NCBI GenBank assembly: GCA_012295275.1
Contig: CM022679.1
Location: 18,848,842 to 18,912,841 of the forward strand
Length of the DNA: 64,000 nucleotides
DNA from: Chrysomallon squamiferum
Lineage: Eukaryota; Mollusca; Gastropoda; Neomphalida; Peltospiridae
Reading direction: 5' to 3'
The first letter of the stretch is position 1, and every line of letters begins with the position of its first letter. Position numbers and translations under genes: made by a program. Shown here piece after piece: positions 22,301 through 33,124 of the stretch. Below the pieces are notes generated by a model that saw nothing but the letters and a program-made list of their open reading frames with translations, was not told where the DNA came from and did not search any database.

Positions 22301-23849
22301 ATGTATGTATGTGTGTATGAATTAAAAGGCTACATCAAAATGTAAACAGAACTGTAATTTGTTAACACCGTTTCACAGACTGGTGTCTTATTGAGCTGAC
22401 AAGAAAGGTATTAGTTGGTATAAAACAGAAATAAGTTATATTTACAGCAATAACACACTTTTAATATTCTTGTTTCTATAAAGTATGTTTATATTACAAT
22501 TATGTTTTGATAAATAATCATTTTTTGTTTTAATGTTAGTCAATAAATATAATCAATACTGCCATTTATTTGAAAATTTAGACATGTTAGAGTGAAGAAA
22601 AAAAAAAATAGACAAAACATAATACAAAAATAAAACATATAAATTTAATAGTAATACTAATAGTGAAAATTTTATTTCAAATTATTAGCAAGATCTAATC
22701 ACTGGAATTATTTATCTATAAATTAATAAAGATTCCATACTGCTGAGTACAAATTAGTGTCCCTTTTTTTTAATGATATACATATTACCTTTTATTGGTA
22801 AAGACAAGTGACTTCTGACCACCTCTGACATCCCAGCATTTTAATGTGCTATCATCACTCCCTAGTTTTAAAACAATTAACATAGAGCATCAAGTGAGAT
22901 ATGTTGTCTTTTACACAATTTAAAGTAATTCTTTTAAATTTAAAATTATTACAATTATTTCACAATGCCTTCTTTGAAAAAAAAGAAAAGAAAAAGAAAA
23001 TAAAAATAAATCAATAAATCAATAAATAAATATAGAACTATATACCTGAATAAATGACACTATCATTCCAGTGGTCAAATGCACAAATCCAAGCTTCATA
23101 ATCATGAGCTTTCCATTTGCTTGCTACACTGAGATTACTTCCTACCTTGAACATGGTCAGTAAACCAGTGGAATCGGATGCTATTATACTGTGACACAAA
23201 GCAGAGAAATAAAAGCTGGTATTAACATGTTTATATTAATTCATTTATGTTGTGAAACACATGATAGTCAAATTTTATATTAATAATTAAGTGAAACAAA
23301 TTTCAGACTTCAGATAGTTAATTTCAAAATGTAATATTATTAATCTGTTTCTTTCTTTTCAGAATTAAAAAAACATGAATGCAAAATGTAAAAAAGTGCA
23401 AACCTAGTTGGTTCCTGGCAAGACCAATCTAAAGACAAACCAAGACAAGGCTCTCCCAGATTTGCAGAACATACTTTCAACATACCATTCTTATCAGAAA
23501 ACCCCCAGAGTTGCAAGTCTCCTACAGCATCGACCAGAGCAAAAGAAGGATAATCACTGTTTTTATCATGACACCATTTAATGTCAAGTATCCCATGCAT
23601 ATGTTTCTCTTCTTCAAGACTGAGCCTAGCATGCCCCACTTCCAATCCTGACAAGCTGTAGCTCTGAAGTGTTCCAATTCGGACAACATTACAAGCACCC
23701 CTTTCTTCTTTTTTATGCTCCTGAAGCTGATAGGTACCACACAAAAGAATGTTCTCCTTACCAACAGCTGGACACCATTCAGTAGAGTCAGCACATAATT
23801 TAGTGTCAATTCTTTGGAGGAGCTCAGGTTCCTTCACTTGATTATCCAT
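19350..23849 (-). CDS. DPH7: Diphthine methyltransferase/methylesterase, WD40 protein
   Basis: Six coding exons: 23849-23404, 23188-23046, 22861-22789, 20383-20318, 20173-20004 and 19648-19350; phases are consistent and give 398 aa. DPH7 (WDR85) removes the methyl group from methylated diphthine on elongation factor 2, the step before final amidation to diphthamide, in the cytoplasm. Family hallmarks seen: 'DTKLCADSTEWCP' and 'LLCGTYQL' near the N terminus, 'GILDIKWCH', 'LGLSLDWS', 'WKAHDYEAWICAFDHW', 'SGSDDSTLKCWDVR', 'ILGGGIWRVKWDPF', 'YGADWCSL' and the final 'ATCSFYDHSLQLW'. The length is close to that of animal DPH7. A string resembling a splice acceptor lies just upstream of the ATG, so a noncoding 5' exon is likely. 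The large intron 20384-22788 is AT-rich and shows nothing recognisable. Confidence 0.95.
19752..19817. repeat. Short palindrome around a (TA)n core
   Basis: Arms 19752-19776 and 19793-19817 pair over 25 positions with a single mismatch, separated by alternating TA. It lies in the last intron of DPH7 (19649-20003). It could be a solo MITE remnant or a TA-expanded palindrome. Confidence 0.75.
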
Positions 23850-24682
23850 ATCATAGCATCATCAAGCTACCAATAAACGAAACAAATAACATTGAATCAT
23901 CTAGTTAGTTGACTATAAGCATGGACACATTTCAAGTTCATTTTATTCTACAAATAATTTCATTTCTTTGTAGTAAGTTATTTCCTTTTAATTTTCAACA
24001 TATGTGTTGAATTTGATCATTTTGTTTCATCAGAGCTCATTGTGGCACAATTAAAATGTAATGTTACATTTTCTTTCATGATCATGTTACAGCTGCAATT
24101 GGATATCCAATAGGTATTAAAAAAATAATTCGATTCTGATAATCAACAAAACATCTAATCATGAAACAGTTTTTAAAATGCTCTGTACAATATTACATTA
24201 GTAGTTTCTACAAATCTATAACATTCTATTAATGTATTTTTTTATGTTGTTTTTGCTGCTCCTAACTGCATGGTTCCATTTCTTATACAATACAGGACAC
24301 TAATAGAAATAATTTATTATTTAGAATTCTCTTACTAGTAATCAAATATATTAATACTTGTCAATAATCAAAACTGAATTAAGTGTCTGTTCCATTATTG
24401 CATGTACAAGAGGGTGATATTCCCTGCTATTACCTTGGTATATTAAGACATGATGACTATCTGTTATTTGAAGTTTTTAAAACAGAAAACCTTTTTTTTT
24501 CAGGCCATAAATTTCTCCATAAAGTTGTATTTATTTAATGGAAGAAAAACAAGACAAAAAACAAATATGATGTTAATGGTATATTTCATCAATGCATTTA
24601 TGTGAACAAAAAACAGATGATGATTAAAATGAATTATAGTCTGGTATATCAAATTACAGAATAAAACAAAATTAAATAATAA
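23850..24682. other. Intergenic region between DPH7 and CDK2AP
   Basis: This holds the 5' flank of DPH7 and the 3' flank of the CDK2AP gene (both minus strand). A likely acceptor ('ttggtag' on the minus strand, about 23870) suggests an untranslated DPH7 exon within or beyond this stretch. Otherwise it is AT-rich sequence with no recognisable element. Confidence 0.5.
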
Positions 24683-25003
24683 TCAGCTTCTTGCACTTCT
24701 TTCACATTCCATCAGACATTCTCGAACAAGAATTCTGCCATGAACAATGCTACGTTTGAGTCTCTCAGCTGAAGTTCTGTTGCCTGCATATGTTGGTCGA
24801 ATGTCCCTACCCATGTCTTCAATCACTGCTAACAACTGGTTGTATTTGCTGAGGTGCTGCACTGGCCTTGCCTGATGAGGCGCTGGAAGGGGTGGAGTGG
24901 CTTGAGCTTGATCCATCTGATCAGATCGAGGTGTGCCTGGATTGCTGACGACTGGAGTGGATGGCGAGTTTGTTTCAGCTGCACTCAGTTCTTCGTCTGC
25001 CAT
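24683..25003 (-). CDS. CDK2AP1: Cyclin-dependent kinase 2-associated protein (DOC-1 family)
   Basis: A single coding exon predicts 106 aa, close to the usual 115-126 aa of this family. The N-terminal half is low-complexity Ser/Pro/Gln-rich. The C-terminal half is the conserved DOC-1 domain: '[23 protein letters not shown]', then '[18 protein letters not shown]' and the ending 'ERSARS'. CDK2AP1/2 are nuclear proteins known as CDK2-binding proteins and as subunits of the NuRD chromatin complex. I chose ATG 25003 because it lies two bases after a good splice acceptor ('ttccag' on the minus strand), and an upstream noncoding exon with donor at 26259 fits. CDK2AP1 and CDK2AP2 cannot be told apart here; an invertebrate would normally have one founding gene. 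Confidence 0.93.
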   Translation of the reverse strand: MADEELSAAETNSPSTPVVSNPGTPRSDQMDQAQATPPLPAPHQARPVQHLSKYNQLLAVIEDMGRDIRPTYAGNRTSAERLKRSIVHGRILVRECLMECERSARS

Positions 25004-26259
25004 TTCTGGAATGGGAAACACAAACAACTCAACAAACTGAGATTTCAAAACTGTTTATTTTAATAAATATATGCATTACAAAATGTCATACAAAGTATCA
25101 CTAAATGATTTTTCTTCTCTTTTTTGTTTTGTTTCTGATAACAGTCTGATGAAAATGCAAACTATTAATTACTAAATTCTTTGGGAATATGCAATATAAA
25201 TAAAATCATACAATCAGTTCACCCATAAGGTCTAGTAACTGGGGTCAAAATATTCAAAATAAATGTAGAAAATGTCTTACATATTAAAAACTATTCACTG
25301 ATTGTTTTCAGCAGAGGTTATTATAACTTTTTCAGTTAATAACATAAAATTATTATTTCTTTTATTTTATCGTTGTCTTAAATCCTTATATGTTTTATCT
25401 TTTTACATAAAATAGCCATTTAAAGAAAACATAATAGGTCTTATAAATTATATGTCTTAATATTAATATAAATCAGAATGTTTTAGTATATAAAATTGGC
25501 CAGTTAAATTTCTTTATGTCTGAAACAAGTGCTAGAACAATGCAAGTGAGCTACAATTCGTATAATTCTAGGTAAATTATATTAAGCTTGGATGCACAGG
25601 CAAGTAACTTCATGCCACTGTGTCTGACTGCTTAATGATCCTAACTGTCAAAACTATTTTTCAGTATTTTTTTTTTTTTTTTTTTTATATAACCTTCTTC
25701 CTCTGGTTCAGAACAACCTTCTACCTGTCTGCAAGGAACTGACTCTTTCCCTCGTGTTAAATTTCTATACTTGAATGGTGCCAAATTATTCACAACTATT
25801 AAATTTCGCAATGTTTTGGTATTACTAATTTACTACAATTAGAAACTGAAGCTTTTTTATTTTAAAATTTGTATTAGATGATGAGAAGGCAATACCGATC
25901 GATTTGGCAAGTTTGACAGATAAAGTGAGGTTAAATAGTTCTACATTACCTTTTTAAATTTCTAAATTTAACATGAGGGAAAGAGTACTTATTTAATTTT
26001 ATATTAGCTAACAAAACAAATTGTAGCAGTAAAAAATGTTCAGTAAAATCTACGATGGCAAATGAGTCACTCAGTCAGTGTTAACCTAAACTATACACTG
26101 ACGTGGCATTTAGCAACACTTCTGACTCTTCAGAAAAAAGGAAAAAGTTGATAGCGCTCACCATTACGATTTACGGCATTATTAATTTTAAATTTACAAA
26201 GTACAGAAAATCAACATTCAACTACATAACTTTGTGTCCTAAAAAATAATTCTGCTTAC

Positions 26260-26300
26260 CTTCTTACTCCGTTACTGTTAACAGTGTTATTCTACTGTAA
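26260..26300 (-). promoter_or_regulatory. Probable 5' untranslated exon end of CDK2AP
   Basis: On the minus strand the sequence '...GGAGTAAGAAG' is followed by the consensus donor GTAAGC (first intron base 26259). This could splice to the acceptor just before the CDK2AP start codon, placing the transcription start near or right of 26.3 kb. The right boundary is arbitrary. This is inference; no transcript evidence is available. Confidence 0.45.
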
Positions 26301-26552
26301 CATATATATATATTTAATATAATATTACTGTAGCTTATGGAAGAAACGAAATCACTACTATGTCAACAGAAAGATTATACTTTTTTGAAAATCAAAACAA
26401 ACAACAACAGAGTACAGAAAGTGTGTTGAAATTTTCCATTTCCAATTTAAACCAGTCTACTTTTGATAAACCATTGTTTACCGTCATTATAGTTTATACG
26501 GACGTACTTGCCGATTTACTAAGACGCATTTCTTCGAAATACCAGTCTATAT

Positions 26553-26554
<2 letters not shown>

Positions 26555-26601
<47 letters not shown>
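26555..26601. repeat. (CT)n microsatellite
   Basis: About 23 CT units without interruption, right of the presumed CDK2AP transcription start. Confidence 0.95.
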
Positions 26602-26605
<4 letters not shown>

Positions 26606-27893
26606 TTACTGTTGATTTTAAGTCCACCAGAACTTGCTTGATTTTAATGTACTTCAAACTATTACTAATGTCACAAAGCAGCACTCCATTTTGCAGTTTT
26701 TCCCAGTTAGTGTCAGATTTATCAACAAGCGTAATTTTATAAATAATTAATGAATCTTTACATGTGAAGTTGTATTTGTATTAAATGTACTGACTGTAAG
26801 AAAATGTCGCGTATCTTTCACTTCTATGAAAAGGGACACAAAAAAAAAAAAAATAAAAAAAAATAAAAAATAAAATAAATACATAAATAAATAAAATAAA
26901 ACAAAACAAAAACAACAAAAAATCCCCAAAAGAAAAGCAAAAAAAAACAACAACAAAAAAAAAAAAACCCGCTGTAAAACAAGAACCCCCAAAAAAAAAA
27001 AAAAAGAATAAAACCTACATAAACTTACATGCCATAAAGGTCCTAAAAAAAAAAAAAAAAAAAAAAAAAAAATGCAAAAGGACTAAAAAAAGAACATTAA
27101 TAATTCTCAGTGATGAACTGAAATACTGCATATTAAATAGTGAACATCAGCAGAAACAATGATAATTAAATATATCTGCATATTGTATACAAGCCAATTA
27201 TATTTGCTAGTTAATGAATTATTTTATGTTGGAATAATACATTTAGGTATTAAATATTACTGTTAGTAGAATCATCTAAGATTACAGACATAAACTTTAA
27301 AGGATTTTATTATTATTTTATTCTAGACAAAATGATATCAGATAGATATTTATCTAACTCATATTATAATAATACATTTTATTTGTTTTCCATCAGACCA
27401 GAAAAAAATAAAATTATTAACAAATGAATGTTTGATTATTTGGTATTGTTTATTGTAACTATGGTGAACAGCCTGATCATTTTTTATTTAAATTATTATC
27501 AGGATATGAGAACCAGTTGGTTAAGTATATTATTACTGTTATTGTGTTGTGCTTTGTGATAATAGTAACTGTTGTTGAAGAAAAACTGATACAGTTTACA
27601 AACAAAAATTGAGTTTGGAATTCTAAATGTAGCATTGTATTTTTCATATTTTTTATTCTAGCATTTCAAGGAAAAAAAAAAAAAAAAAAAAAAAAACCCT
27701 ACCTAATTTCATTATTAATATTGTTTACATATTTATTCTGTATTTACATATATTTAATGTCTCCTGGTTATTGGGAACAATATATCAGTATCTGGGGTTA
27801 ATCAACGAGCAATTTCAATTATCTTTTTCCCCCCAAAAATAAGTAAATTTATTATTTTCTTCAAAGTGATAATATAATAAATATGTATGCTTG

Positions 27894-27894
<1 letters not shown>

Positions 27895-27923
<29 letters not shown>
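27895..27923. repeat. (TG)n microsatellite
   Basis: About 14 TG units. Confidence 0.9.
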
Positions 27924-27927
<4 letters not shown>

Positions 27928-28575
27928 GTTTATTTATTAAATGATTTAAAATAATAAAAACAACATCCTTATTATTATTTTTTCAGCCTTTTTGTCACCA
28001 TTTCAAAAACTGTTTCCAACAAATCTTTCACATATATTTAAATATAATATGTGAAATAACTGGCTATCAGACAGCATATGAAAACAAAATTTACAGGCTT
28101 CTGCATTTACAAAATAACCGAATTCTAAATCATGATACTTAAACGATTAACAATGAAGATGTATCATGCAGATTATCACAAACACCACTAAATGTTTTTC
28201 TCATACTGAATGTTAAGAAATGCAGAATTACATTATCTTCAACACATTATCTCTCACACATACAAAATAAATACTGTCATTCATAGATATATAAACATAG
28301 TCTTCAGCCATGTACATAATTAGATGGATTATCTTGGACACTCAACCCAGCCACCTGTTATATATGCAGCAAAATTACATTACATTGATACAGGTGTGTG
28401 TGCGTGTGCGTGCGTGCGTGTGTGTTTGAACTGCATGATATGGCTTAGGGGATCAATAACTTCAGAGAAGACAACCTTGAATAAAAATATCGAAATATGA
28501 TTTTCTAAAATATTCCTAATTTCATTATCTTGTGATTGAGTAAACATAGCTAAATTACACTATTTTGTTGTATGC

Positions 28576-28622
<47 letters not shown>
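28576..28622. repeat. (ATT)n microsatellite
   Basis: About 15 ATT units upstream of the Canopy-like gene. Its right flank resembles the right flank of the ATT repeat at 61181 over about 29 AT-rich bases. Confidence 0.93.
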
Positions 28623-28623
<1 letters not shown>

Positions 28624-28821
28624 GTGGTTCTTAGAAATTTTAGTTTTTAAAAATAAATAAATAAAAAGCTACGAAATCATCAAAAAATAATGTTTGAAAG
28701 ACCTGACAAACGATAAACTAATTTGCTCCGAAGTTCACCGATTTTAAGTTGATGGAATTGTCAGCCTGCTTTATTTCAGTGTTCAGATTTTCAAGAAAGA
28801 CAACAATCTTATTCATTTGAA

Positions 28822-29209
28822 ATGAAATTTTTGTGTGATTTTCTATTTTACATTTTAGTATTGTTGATTTTAGTTAGAACAGACGAAGACAAAAATTTTG
28901 ATGAGAAAGAGCCAACACTTTGCGAAGGTGACTTTTGTTGCCATTTAATTTTTACACTTCGATTAAGACTTAAAATTTAAAACAAATTACAGTGTAAATC
29001 AGTCGTGCCTGCGAATTTTGTTGTATGTACCATTAATAATATTTAATTGATTGAAAGTGCGGTGTTAAAATAGTAGCTATGCCATAACATGATCAGTAAA
29101 GTCAGGTTAGTTTAATTCATAGCTACTTAATAAATAAACAAAATGCAGAAAACAAAATACAGAAGGGAAAAAAAAAGAAGAAAATTCAGACCAAACCAAA
29201 CAACAAACA

Positions 29210-29254
<45 letters not shown>

Positions 29255-31192
29255 CTCCACAAGAAAAGAACACCACTGTAGTGAGCAATAATGTGTGAAA
29301 ATGATTTTAATTTTAATCTGTTTTTTCCTTCTTTTTTTTTGTACTAGTATGTCGATTTTTGGTGACTGAACTTAAGGAAAGACTAGATGAAACAGGTAAA
29401 TCTCGAGAAGTTCTTCACACTGGGCAGGGGTTGGAGAAAAAGAAGAAGAAAATAAATTATCATACTTCGTAAGTTCAGTTCTGAAAATTTTGTAAATAAA
29501 TAAAATTTCTATAAATTAAGACCTTGTGTGTGTGTGTGTGTGTGTGTTATTATTTTTTTAATATTATTTATTTCAAATATACTGAATACAAATGTTATCA
29601 AACCTGAATTTCTAAGATAGTTAAAATCACTTTGTTTTAAGAATAAAATATATATAAATAAGCTTTGAAGATTCAAAAGATAAAAGTTGTAACTTAAACT
29701 ATTTCAGTGAACTGAGATTAATAGAGGCTCTTGAACAACCTCATGTTTGTGATCGTATCCTGGATTACAATGTTCATAATGAATACAAAGGATCAGGTCG
29801 TTTTAGGAAAGGAATGAGTGAAACCATGCAGACACTTCATGGACTTGTGTATGTACATGCTTTCTTCTGCTACATAACTTTAGATATATTTATTATTGGA
29901 GTAATGGCTTTCTTCATAGATGTAATTTTCCAGAAAAATGGACTGATACATTATCTCACATATGTTTATTTATCAACAATTTACATCAAATTGAGAATAT
30001 ATTAAAGTTTTTTGTTTCCAGAGACAAAGGTGTCAAAGTGGATCTAGGAATGCCTTATGAAATGTGGGATAAACCCCCAGCTGAGGTGTCCTTGATGCAA
30101 AGGAAGGTCAGCTGTCAAAGAAGAAAAAATGTTTCATGTTGTTTTAAAGATTATTTCTTGACTGTAACAGTTATAGCACACACTAGTAGCTGTAAAAATG
30201 TATTACGTAAACAGTTTAGAATGTAATTATAAAATTTACTTTTATATTTCGAACAATTCATGTTTAATGATCAGATGGTTACAGTTTATATCTAGTTAAA
30301 CATATTATTTTTTAAAAGAAAGTGAAATTTCCACTGGTTTATCTGTTGGTAGTGCTTTCATCTGGTTGAGGAATATCAAGATGACATTGAAGCATGGTAC
30401 TTTCACAACCAGGATGCAAATTTAATGGAGTATTTTTGCAGAGATAGAGTTTTAAAAAATTCAGACAAAAGTAAGTCTCAGATTTAATGGGAATTAATAT
30501 TATATAAAAATAATATTGCTTTTCTATGAACTATGTCAGAATCATTGTTCAAAAGTTTGTTCTGATTACAAATAAATTAAAATTTGAATATTCAGAAAAC
30601 AAAAAATTATTTTAATAGACCACATTTGGGACATTAAAGGTGCACTACAAAAACTGAATAGTAAATAAATGGGATTGCACGTTTTATCTTTATATGTGAA
30701 GGTAAAATTTAAAAGGTCCTCTTTTTTCCACTGATTATGTTTATAGAAGAATAATGTTTGTCACCTGATGTTGTTAAGTGTTGTTTAACTGATATTAATT
30801 CATTCCACACATTAACCATTCATTTATGAAATAATAAAAAAATCCAGTGGTTATGATGTTTGTTTCAGCTTGCCTTACTGAGAACCTCCAGACTAAAAAA
30901 GATGAATATACAGAAGAAAAATCCAGTAAGTTTAGTTTTATATATCCCAGATATACATATAAAGTAATAAGTCAGTTTGTATCTATGTAATTTCATTTTT
31001 TATTTGTTTCATACAACTTTATGAAACTAATATAAATTTTCATCAAAACAAACTATATAATCCTGAAAAAAGGAATAATTTCTGTTATGGCTCTATTATA
31101 CCTTTTCATTTGTTTTTGTTCCAGAGAACTTCAAAGGAGATACTGGAACAAAGGGAACCAAAAATAAAAAAAATATCAATGAAGAATTATGA
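28822..31192 (+). CDS. CNPY3: Canopy FGF-signalling regulator 3/4-like ER protein
   Basis: Seven exons: 28822-28927, 29348-29468, 29708-29848, 30022-30106, 30353-30470, 30869-30925 and 31125-31192; phases agree and give 231 aa. An N-terminal hydrophobic signal peptide (about residues 4-20) precedes a saposin-like Canopy domain with the expected cysteines: 'CEVCRFLVTEL', 'VCDRILDY', 'KCFHLVEEY', 'YFCRDRVL' and 'CLTEN'. Other family blocks are 'MQTLHGLVDKGVKVDLGMPYEMWD' (split by an intron) and 'EAWYFHNQD'. The tail is Lys-rich and acidic and ends 'NEEL', which may serve as a KDEL-like ER-retrieval signal. CNPY3 and CNPY4 are endoplasmic-reticulum (co)chaperones for Toll-like receptors in vertebrates. 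Assignment to the 3/4 branch rather than CNPY1/2 rests on the 'GLVDKGVKVDLG' block and the Lys-rich tail; 3 versus 4 is not resolved. Confidence 0.92.
29210..29253. repeat. (AAT)n microsatellite in Canopy intron 1
   Basis: About 14 AAT units in the first intron of the Canopy-like gene; a TG repeat (29525-29548) lies in the second intron. Confidence 0.92.
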
Positions 31193-33124
31193 CTGATGGT
31201 TAAATCATTATTGCAGACAGGTGTTGTTTGCTTTATAGTTTAAAAAAGCTTATCATTTTATTGTGTTAGGGCAATCAAAGAATATTATCCTTGGTTGAAA
31301 ATGTAGGCCAAATTAGTGAAGACCAGTGTCTTTCAAAATAATTGGTGACTCTTAAGTGCCTTAAATTATAATTAAAAAAATTTATTCTGTAATTTTTGAA
31401 TTTTAGGTGCAACATTTAAAATAAGTTACAAATGAAAAAAAAACATGTTTAGTTAACCATTTTTGGATCATTATTTATTGCAATATTAATACATAAATGC
31501 ATTAAATTGTTGGTATAAATCTTTCTGCCATCAGTCTTCAGGGTATGTAAGCCTCAAGTTAATTTTCTATCATTAGTAATCCTAACAAAAAATCTTTTGA
31601 TTACTAGTCAAAATTCATACATTCCATTTTTACATTTTTTTTTTTATGAACAGAGGAGGTTCAGGTAATTCTTGAACCATCAGTTGGTCATGTATATAAA
31701 AAAATATTCCAGTTAAGTGCTTTAATTCACAAATGCAGTGCATCCTTCTTTAGCAGTTAAATTACGGACCTGAATTTTGAAATGTGTAAAACAGAAAGGT
31801 TTTTGGTATTTATAATTCAAGCATGTGTTTCAGGTTTATAAGTATTATGACAATTAATTTTTATCTTCTCTAGCAATAAGAAAAAAAAAAGAAGAAAAAA
31901 GTAAATATTTCTGTCACATTAAACTGAACAAAATTACAAGTGTTACATGTTTTATTTGAAAACTGAATACAAGTATACTTTATGCATTTTCACTGTAGTT
32001 AACAATATGTATTCTCATTCTTGTTATTTATTTAAAATTTTGTTTCATAAATTAAATTACTTGGAGATAAAACTTTATTTTTTTCTTTGGTGGTCAAGTA
32101 ATTGATGGTATACAACTGCATTCACAATGAAGGAAAAACAATCAATGTCTCAGTGAAACGATGATAAAAGGCTTTTTCAAAAAACTGTTTGTACTCAGTG
32201 TAGCATCTATATATATTGTTTCATTCTCACATTTATATTGTCAAATTAAATGCCACTACCTGCAAGAACACAGACAAGAATCTTTATTATATGAAGACAT
32301 GACTTCATGGTGTCAAAAGGAATACAGCAAAAGTGAATTCTGTGAATGATTTTACTCCAGAAAAATAAATGGATGTATGGTTGAGTCTCTGGCAGTTTTT
32401 AGTGACTATGTTCACATAAACTGCCTGGTATGAATGAAGGAAACATCTGGGGTGTGTTTTTTGATGTAAATGCATTTTGTTGAGAATCGTCTACATTCTT
32501 TACTGAAATTTTCTTTTGAAATTCATTATAACATTATTTTACAACAGGGAAAATTAAGTATTAAGTATTATGTCACAGGTCAGAATTTGTTAAATTTTCA
32601 TTTTTCATTTTTCATAGAAACAGATTTATTAAAATACTGTACTGTTTAAATGGTTAAAAACAGCATTTTATGCTATCAGTTGTGTTATTTACATTTAAAA
32701 TAAATATTTTTGGTATAATGCTGTTATTTTTTTTTTTTTTTTTTTAGAAAGATCAATATATTTTCTTAAAAATGTTATTTTTTGTACTTTGTGGCTGCTA
32801 ATAAAATCAAACAACCAGCATTTATATATATAATTTATTATTACTGACATAAAAAAAAATGGGACATCAAAGCTTTCAAGAACTGGAGTCAACATGATTA
32901 TATTACCAACTTAATAACATCTTGAATGAAGCACGCAATGTTCAGTTTCACTACTGCCTGGCAAAATGACTTTCAAATGTAAATTAATACCGTGACAGCA
33001 GTAAAATTCCTAATTGTTAATAAAAGAACAATAAAGTTCTCAAATAAAATAATGAGTTTATATGAACTAATTTGTCATGCAATAAAATGCTTTGTAAAAT
33101 ACAATGTCATACTTTGGCAGCATT
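31193..33124. other. Convergent spacer between Canopy and hnRNP U-like genes
   Basis: The two genes are tail to tail. The stretch is AT-rich and contains AATAAA-like strings. A 62-residue open frame at 32161-32349 has no family resemblance and no conserved context, so I do not call it. No element is recognised. Confidence 0.55.

Larger units (their letters stand above)
25004..28821. other. Divergent region between CDK2AP and Canopy genes
   Basis: The two genes are transcribed away from each other, so both promoters should lie here. The region contains a (CT)n microsatellite (26555-26601), a long A-rich low-complexity tract (26840-27072), poly-A at 27670-27696, a TG repeat (27895-27923), a mixed TG/CG repeat near 28393-28425 and an ATT repeat (28576-28622). 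Open frames in the CT and A-rich tracts are simple-sequence artefacts. Confidence 0.6.

Noticed and set aside
26747-26992. Phe/Leu-rich open frame in the A-rich tract
   Set aside because: Product of simple-sequence poly-A/AAAT on the opposite strand; the same applies to the frames at 58200-58469 and 62804-63178.
32161-32349. 62-residue plus-strand frame in the 3' spacer
   Set aside because: No similarity, no repeats and no conserved context; expected by chance in AT-rich DNA.
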